This document shows positions 59,477 to 64,000 of a DNA stretch of 64,000 nucleotides, one piece after another (the stretch's first letter is position 1; each line of letters starts with the position of its first letter). A program made the translations under genes and the position numbers. This stretch comes from Duganella phyllosphaerae (GTDB taxonomy: Bacteria; Pseudomonadota; Gammaproteobacteria; Burkholderiales; Burkholderiaceae_D), in NCBI RefSeq assembly GCF_001758785.1, contig NZ_LROM01000092.1, positions 1-64,000 of the forward strand. Reading direction: 5' to 3'. Under the pieces are notes generated by a model. That model worked only from the letters and a program-made list of their open reading frames with translations. It was not told where the DNA came from and made no database searches.

Positions 59477-60925
59477 TCAATCCAGTTTTACCCCTCCACC
59501 CAGTGCTGTCATCAGCAATGCATAGTTATCGAGTTGTTTGCTTGCCACTTGCGCCATCTGCTGCTGCTCGTTAAGCAAAGTCAGCTGTGCATTGATGACG
59601 TTGAGCGAGTCGGTCATGCCGGCTTGATAGGCCCGTTCTGCCAGCTGCTGCTGGCGCCGCGCCGACGCCAGGGCCTGCTGCGCCAGTTGGTCTTGCTGCT
59701 TGACCGATTCGATCCGCACCAGTGCGTTGGCCACGTCCGACATGGCCTGGATCACCACGCCGTTGTACTGCTCGACGGCCACGTCGTACAGCGCAGTCTG
59801 GTTGCCGAGCTGGCTGCGCAGGCGGCCGCCCTCGAAGATCGGCAGACTGATCGCTGGCGTGACGCCGGCCATCTTGGCATGGCTTTCCAAAAAACGCGGG
59901 AAGCCCAGCGACTGCAAACCGACAAACGCCGCCAGGTTTACGTTCGGATAAAAGTCGGCCTTGGCGCTGTTGATGCGCGCACCGGCCGCTTCCACGCGCC
60001 AGCGCTGGGCCACGATATCGGGCCGGCGACCAACGAGTTCGGCAGGCAATGTGGCAGGCACGCGCGCTTCATTGCCGTCTTGCAGGGTCAGCGTCGGCCG
60101 GGCGATCGTTTCGCCGTCGCCCGGTCCTTTGCCGATCAGGGCTGCCAGCTGGTTGCGCAGCAGGGCGATCGAGGCGCCGATCTGCTCATGCTCGCGCTTG
60201 CCAGCTGGCAGCGTTGTTTCGATGTTGGCCACTTCCAGTTCGGTCGCCAGTCCCGCCGCGCGGCGCTGACGGGTGATCTCGAGAATGCGGTGGCGCTGTG
60301 CCAGGTTCTCGGCCACGCTGTCTTGCAGCGTGTAGTCGAGCGACAGCTGGATGTAGGCGCGCACGATTGCCGTTTCCAGCGTCAGGCGCGCCATCTGCGC
60401 TTCGGCCGAGGCCATGCGCACGTCGTCGAGCGCGGCGGCCAGCAGGTCGCGGTTGCGGCCCCACAGGTCGAGGTCATACGAGCCCGACAGCATGGCCGTG
60501 TTCTTCCACGCGGTCTTGCCGGCCAGCGCGGCGGGAATGGCGCCGTTGCCCGTATAGAGTTCGCGGTCGATGCTGGCCGACGCATCCATTTTCGGCAGGG
60601 TGGCGGCACGGGCCACGCCAGCGAGCGACTCGGCCTGGCGCACACGCGCTTCGGCAGCGCGCAGGTTGGGACTGCCGGCAATCGCGGTGGCCACCAGCGC
60701 GTTCAACTGGTCGTCGTGCAGCGCTTGCCACCAGGCTTGCGCAGGCCAGGCCACGTCGGCGCCGGCGTCGGCAATCGCCTTGCCAGCATTGAGTTCCAAC
60801 GGCTTGATGGCGACTGCCTGCGGCTCGATCTTGCCCATGTCCGCGCACCCGGCCAGCACCGCCAGCGCACCCGCCAGCAATGCTGTAGCGAGGGGGCGGG
60901 CCGGTGGGCGGAAGGGCAATGTCAT
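59477..60925 (-). CDS. NodT-type outer-membrane efflux lipoprotein
   Basis: This is a 482-residue RND/HlyD-system outer-membrane channel. A lipobox signal LLAGALAVLAGCADMGK gives a lipidated Cys. Two OEP (TolC-like) repeats follow, with ATAIAGSPNLRAAEARVRQAESLAGVARAATLPKMDASAS and RRPDIVAQRWRVEAAGARINSAKADFYPNVNLAAFVG, diagnostic of NodT/OprM proteins. ATG 60925 is chosen over GTG 60937. It supplies the outer-membrane exit for the FUSC-HlyD pump. Confidence 0.94.
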   Translation of the reverse strand: MTLPFRPPARPLATALLAGALAVLAGCADMGKIEPQAVAIKPLELNAGKAIADAGADVAWPAQAWWQALHDDQLNALVATAIAGSPNLRAAEARVRQAESLAGVARAATLPKMDASASIDRELYTGNGAIPAALAGKTAWKNTAMLSGSYDLDLWGRNRDLLAAALDDVRMASAEAQMARLTLETAIVRAYIQLSLDYTLQDSVAENLAQRHRILEITRQRRAAGLATELEVANIETTLPAGKREHEQIGASIALLRNQLAALIGKGPGDGETIARPTLTLQDGNEARVPATLPAELVGRRPDIVAQRWRVEAAGARINSAKADFYPNVNLAAFVGLQSLGFPRFLESHAKMAGVTPAISLPIFEGGRLRSQLGNQTALYDVAVEQYNGVVIQAMSDVANALVRIESVKQQDQLAQQALASARRQQQLAERAYQAGMTDSLNVINAQLTLLNEQQQMAQVASKQLDNYALLMTALGGGVKLD

Positions 60926-60940
60926 GGCAAAGACCACTGC

Positions 60941-61204
60941 TTAGCGGGCGACTTGTTTGCGGGTCTGGGCCACATCGAAGTCGGCCTCGGTTTCGAGCAG
61001 CGTGCCGTTCTTGCGCGCTTCGATCACTTGCGCCTGGACTTCGGCGCGGGTGAGCTGGTGCGGCTGGTCGGCCTTGGCGGCAACCGCGGTGGTGCCGGTG
61101 GCAGCTTCGGCAGCGAAGGCGCTGGTGACGGTGGTGGCAGTGGCGGCAATTGCGAAGACGACGGTGGCGGCAGCGCGCAGCAGGTCTTTGGTGGTGGTGC
61201 TCAT
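60941..61204 (-). CDS. DUF4148 small exported protein
   Basis: This 87-residue protein has signal peptide MSTTTKDLLRAAATVVFAIAATATTVTSAFA and a short mature part with LTRAEVQAQVIEARKNGTLLETEADF, the DUF4148 motif typical of Burkholderiales. AGGAGCC precedes ATG 61204. It is the first gene of the efflux operon, 15 bases before nodT. Function unknown. Confidence 0.9.
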   Translation of the reverse strand: MSTTTKDLLRAAATVVFAIAATATTVTSAFAAEAATGTTAVAAKADQPHQLTRAEVQAQVIEARKNGTLLETEADFDVAQTRKQVAR

Positions 61205-61240
61205 GATGGCTCCTGGTGAGTGATGTTGTTGATGAATGTA

Positions 61241-61269
61241 ACTATATCTCTGAATAGTACATTTGTAAA
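61241..61269 (-). promoter_or_regulatory. Promoter and candidate MarR operator of the efflux operon
   Basis: On the minus strand TTTACA (61269-61264), 17 bases, then TATAGT (61246-61241). Within it ATGTACTAT and ATAGTTACAT form an imperfect inverted repeat that spans the -10 region, a position where MarR binding would block transcription. Confidence 0.7.
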
Positions 61270-61398
61270 GTAAAGAATTCCTATCGGCACGATAGCGCTG
61301 CACTAATCGGCGCCGAAGTGGGGTGGTATGAGCGTGTGCGCACCGAGCGTGGGCGTCGCCAGTGGTGCAATGGTGTTTTACAGTTGAAGGAGCAGATC

Positions 61399-61845
61399 AT
61401 GGCAGACAGCACCCTGGACCCGGACTACATCCTCGGAGGTAACGACCGCAGCCTGGGCAGCGGACACGGCACCCGTGGCCTCGGACCGAGCGACAACTCC
61501 GACAGCGGCAGCGATGTGGCCAACGACCACGACCTGGCGCTCGACAGCGACACCGATTCGCAAGGCACCGGCGAGCGCATCGATGTCGGTTCGCAAACGC
61601 TGCAAGCCGGCGATGTCGGCTTCGACCACGTCGAAGCGATGCCCACCTCGGAGCGCCTGGTTGATGGCGACTTCCGCGACCCGGTGCCGCTCGATGAAGA
61701 TGGCAGCGTGCCCGACGACCACCTCGGCGTCGAAGCCGAGCCCGACGACAGCCGCGGCGACAGCGATACCGAAGTGAAGGGCGATATCGAAGGCGGCGAG
61801 GAACTGGGCCGCCGCACCGGTGGCGTACCCACTGCGCGTCCTTAA
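61399..61845 (+). CDS. Acidic low-complexity protein, unknown function
   Basis: This 148-residue, very acidic protein has abundant Asp, Gly and Ser and almost no hydrophobic clusters, so it is likely disordered or calcium/ion binding. GAAGGAG precedes ATG 61399 strongly. No signal peptide. Stretches such as DSDTDSQGTGERIDVGSQTLQ do not match a family I know. It is a single-gene unit with its own terminator. Confidence 0.72.
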   Translation: MADSTLDPDYILGGNDRSLGSGHGTRGLGPSDNSDSGSDVANDHDLALDSDTDSQGTGERIDVGSQTLQAGDVGFDHVEAMPTSERLVDGDFRDPVPLDEDGSVPDDHLGVEAEPDDSRGDSDTEVKGDIEGGEELGRRTGGVPTARP

Positions 61846-61860
61846 GTTTTAACGGACGTA

Positions 61861-61897
61861 AAAAAGCCCGAACCCTTTGCAGGGTTCGGGCTTTTCT
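61861..61897. terminator. Bidirectional terminator
   Basis: AAAAGCCCGAACCCT-TTGC-AGGGTTCGGGCTTTT is a 15-bp perfect stem with runs on both sides. It serves the acidic-protein gene and, in the other direction, sodB. Confidence 0.92.
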
Positions 61898-61912
61898 ATG
61901 AGCCGGCTACAT

Positions 61913-62488
61913 TCAGTTGAAGTTAGCGGCTGCGAAGTCCCAGTTCGCCAGCGCGAAGAAGGTTTCCAGGTATTTAGGACGCACGTTGCGGTAGTCGATG
62001 TAGTAAGCGTGTTCCCACAGGTCGCAGGTGATGAGTGCTTTGGCATCGGTGGTCAGTGGGGTGGCGGCGTTCGAGGTGTTGACGATGTCGAGCGAACCGT
62101 CAGCCTTTTTCACCAGCCAGGTCCAGCTCGAACCGAAGTTGCCCACGGCCGACTTGGTGAATTCTTCCTTGAACTTGTCGAACGAACCCCACTTGGCGTT
62201 GATGGCGTCGGCCAGCGCGCCGCTCACGGCTTTACCGCCCGGGGTCAGGCTGTTCCAGTAGAAGGTGTGGTTCCACACTTGTGCCGAATTGTTGAAGACG
62301 CCGCCCGACGATTTCTTGATGATTTCTTCCAGCGACAGGTTTTCGAACTCGGTACCCTTGATCAGGTTGTTCAGGTTGGTCACATAGGTCTGATGGTGCT
62401 TGCCGTAGTGGTATTCCAGCGTTTCTTGCGAGATATGTGGCGCCAGGGCGTCGATGGCATATGGCAGAGGTGGCAGGGTATGTTCCAT
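61913..62488 (-). CDS. sodB: Superoxide dismutase, Fe type
   Basis: This is a 191-residue cytosolic enzyme with metal ligands His27, His74 (WNHTFYW), Asp156 and His160 ([13 protein letters not shown]). [29 protein letters not shown] and [10 protein letters not shown] are typical of Fe-SODs. It removes superoxide. AAAGGAAG precedes the ATG. Confidence 0.97.
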   Translation of the reverse strand: MEHTLPPLPYAIDALAPHISQETLEYHYGKHHQTYVTNLNNLIKGTEFENLSLEEIIKKSSGGVFNNSAQVWNHTFYWNSLTPGGKAVSGALADAINAKWGSFDKFKEEFTKSAVGNFGSSWTWLVKKADGSLDIVNTSNAATPLTTDAKALITCDLWEHAYYIDYRNVRPKYLETFFALANWDFAAANFN

Positions 62489-62614
62489 GGAGCTTCCTTT
62501 ATGGGATGGGGTTTATCAGAAACCAGGTGGTTTTTGGCGAAACGTCATTATTGTACGGGGGATGCCGCTTGGCTGCCAAAATGGCCCCGTTTGACGTGTG
62601 GGATCAATTTGATC

Positions 62615-63634
62615 TCAGCGTACGCGGCGCGTGGTTTCTCTCACCACCAACTCGACAGGCGGGATCTCGCCCTGCACGGTGTCGCCATTGATCAGGCGCA
62701 GCAGCGCCTGGGTGGCGATGCGGCCCATGTCGTACATCGGCTGGCGCACGGTGGTCAGCGGCGGCGTCGTGTACGACGAGCCGGGCAGGTCATCGAAGCC
62801 GACCAGGGAGATATCGTCGGGCACGCGGATGCCCTTGCGGTACAGGGCCAGGCGCGCGCCGTAGGCGCTCAGGTCGTTGGCCGCAAACACGGCGGTAAAT
62901 TGCTGGTGGGTGTCGAACAGGCGGTTCATGGCCATCATGCCGCTTGCCTCGTGGTAATTGCCTTCCACCACCAGCGCGGGGTCGATGTCGATCTGCGACT
63001 CTGCCAGCGCGCGGCGGTAGCCGGCCAGGCGCTCGTCGGCATCGTGGTTGTTGGTCGGGCCGGAAATGAAGGCGATGCGGCGATGGCCCAGTTCGACCAG
63101 GTGGCGCACGGCCAGCCAGGCGCCGTATTCGTTGTCGGTTTTGAAACCCAGCGCCGTGCGGGTGTGCAGCGCGCGGCCGGTGGAGACGATCGGTCGCTGG
63201 CTGGAAAATCCCAGCACGGCCTCGTCGGAAATGCGGCCCGACAGCAGGATGATGCCATCGACCTTGCGCGCCAGCAGCAGCCGCACGCGGTCCGCTTCCT
63301 CTTCCGCGTTCCAGTGGCCGCTGACGATGACCGATGCGTAGCCGGTGCCTTTCAGGCCGTCGTCGATGCCGCGCAGCGTTTCATCGAAGAACGGTGACGA
63401 AATATCCTGCACCACGATGCCGATGGTGAGCGAGCGGCCCTTTTTGAGCCCTTGCGCCATCTGGTTCGGTGCGAAGCTGACCTTGTCGATAGCGGCCAGC
63501 ACGGCCAGGCGCTTGTCGTCGGACACCTTGGCGGTGCCGTTGAGGATGCGCGAGACGGTACTCGGTGATACCCCCGCCAGGCGGGCGACGTCCATTAATG
63601 TCGATGGGCCGGAGGAGGGGGAATGATCTGGCAA
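62615..63634 (-). CDS. LacI-family transcriptional regulator
   Basis: This is a 339-residue repressor. The N-terminal HTH TLMDVARLAGVSPSTVSRILNGTAKVSDDKRLAVLAAI is followed by hinge LKKGRSLTIGIVVQDISSPFF and a periplasmic-binding-like sugar domain. Start is TTG 63634 (MPDHSPSS) with AAGGA seven bases upstream; the in-frame ATG 63595 has no ribosome site. Divergent from glucokinase with a palindromic operator between them, so it likely controls glucose/hexose use and itself. Confidence 0.94.
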   Translation of the reverse strand: MPDHSPSSGPSTLMDVARLAGVSPSTVSRILNGTAKVSDDKRLAVLAAIDKVSFAPNQMAQGLKKGRSLTIGIVVQDISSPFFDETLRGIDDGLKGTGYASVIVSGHWNAEEEADRVRLLLARKVDGIILLSGRISDEAVLGFSSQRPIVSTGRALHTRTALGFKTDNEYGAWLAVRHLVELGHRRIAFISGPTNNHDADERLAGYRRALAESQIDIDPALVVEGNYHEASGMMAMNRLFDTHQQFTAVFAANDLSAYGARLALYRKGIRVPDDISLVGFDDLPGSSYTTPPLTTVRQPMYDMGRIATQALLRLINGDTVQGEIPPVELVVRETTRRVR

Positions 63635-63658
63635 CGTGCAATCCTTGACGAAGTATTA

Positions 63659-63672
63659 TGAAAACCTTTTCA
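63659..63672. promoter_or_regulatory. LacI-type operator between regulator and glucokinase
   Basis: TGAAAA-CC-TTTTCA is a perfect 6-bp palindrome. It resembles the TGAAAACG-centre operators of the LacI family, except for the CC centre. Confidence 0.7.
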
Positions 63673-63783
63673 GCGAAGAGTACCATATTTAGGGCCTTCA
63701 CTTATAATCGCCGGCAGATGTTCAGCCCAGGTTCAGCCAGGGCTTGGCTCAGCGTACAACAAAAATAATCAGAGGTCAGAGAC

Positions 63784-64000
63784 ATGGATTCGAATTTTTC
63801 CCACGGCACCAGTGGCCCGCGCCTGCTGGCCGACATCGGCGGCAGCAGCGCCAGCTTTGCAGTGGAAACCGCACCGCAGCAGATCGACGCGGTCTGGGTG
63901 GCCGACTGCGCCGCGTATCCCACCCTGGGCGCAGCGCTGGTGGCGTACCTGTCGCAGCCGGCCACGGTGGCGGCGGGCGGCTACCAGGCGCGCTACGCCG
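63784..64000 (+). CDS. glk: Glucokinase, N-terminal part (runs off the window)
   Basis: The first 72 codons begin MDSNFSHGTSGPRLLADIGGSSASFAVE. RLLADIGG-[ST]-[SN]-A-x-F-A is the phosphate-binding signature of the Glk family, which phosphorylates glucose with ATP. The Ser-Ser in place of Thr-Asn is a variant. The frame is open to the last base, so the gene continues beyond 64000. Divergent from the LacI-type regulator. Confidence 0.85.
   Translation, partial: MDSNFSHGTSGPRLLADIGGSSASFAVETAPQQIDAVWVADCAAYPTLGAALVAYLSQPATVAAGGYQARYA

Overview
The window is a chromosomal segment of a high-GC betaproteobacterium, most likely Oxalobacteraceae (Massilia/Duganella/Telluria-like). This rests on the gene order gyrA-(DUF2059)-serC-pheA-hisC-tyrA-aroA-cmk-rpsA-ihfB-lapA-lapB-hldA with divergent ompA-ubiG-HAD phosphatase, on a PEP-CTERM protein and a DUF4148 protein, and on the REP-type inverted repeats scattered between genes. 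The genus is inferred, not proven.

Layout. (1) 1-3570: a lower-GC accessory array of eight small plus-strand ORFs. Nearly every junction carries a short conserved repeat (consensus CCGGCCAAAAGCAGCCGTT). One cassette is duplicated inside the array and one ORF looks like an Imm35/YrhB immunity protein. It is best read as a cassette array of orphan immunity-like genes, possibly trailing a polymorphic toxin outside the window. (2) 3571-4246: non-coding debris with three short direct repeats and an orphan bidirectional terminator. (3) 4247-8554: an AraC-family regulator and a Fur-box-preceded siderophore-type TonB receptor with two small co-directional genes. (4) 8634-9134: a PEP-CTERM protein. 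(5) 9269-10702: an ECF41 sigma factor and its carboxymuconolactone-decarboxylase partner, each preceded by a TGTCACA-N16-CGTC promoter. (6) 10963-13211: two tandem paralogues of unknown function with a GIY-YIG-like segment. (7) 13356-31123: the housekeeping core (cell-wall/ubiquinone/OmpA genes, gyrA, serine and aromatic amino-acid synthesis, cmk, rpsA, ihfB, LPS assembly regulators, heptose kinase, ComEA-like protein). (8) 31297-34968: an unusual overlapping operon of a metallo-beta-lactamase-fold protein, a polysaccharide deacetylase and a HEAT-repeat protein. (9) 35012-38293: a cNMP-binding FAD oxidoreductase lacking the CxxC pair, cysM, and a small HTH protein. (10) 38729-43859: a tightly overlapping MoxR-DUF58-transglutaminase-MltB operon. 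(11) 43959-55670: an HDAC-like deacetylase, two tandem S9 peptidases, an OPT transporter, a circularly permuted GTPase, a YgiD dioxygenase, a second TonB receptor and a small membrane protein. (12) 55703-61204: a MarR-controlled efflux operon (DUF4148, NodT-type outer-membrane factor, MarR, FUSC, DUF1656, HlyD) with a shared candidate operator motif. (13) 61399-64000: an acidic orphan protein, sodB, a LacI regulator and the start of glucokinase, with a LacI-type operator between the last two.

Four REPIN-like inverted repeats of about 80-110 bp sit between genes at 20575, 23832, 31167 and 52208. No rRNA, tRNA, CRISPR array, intact insertion sequence or prophage was recognised.
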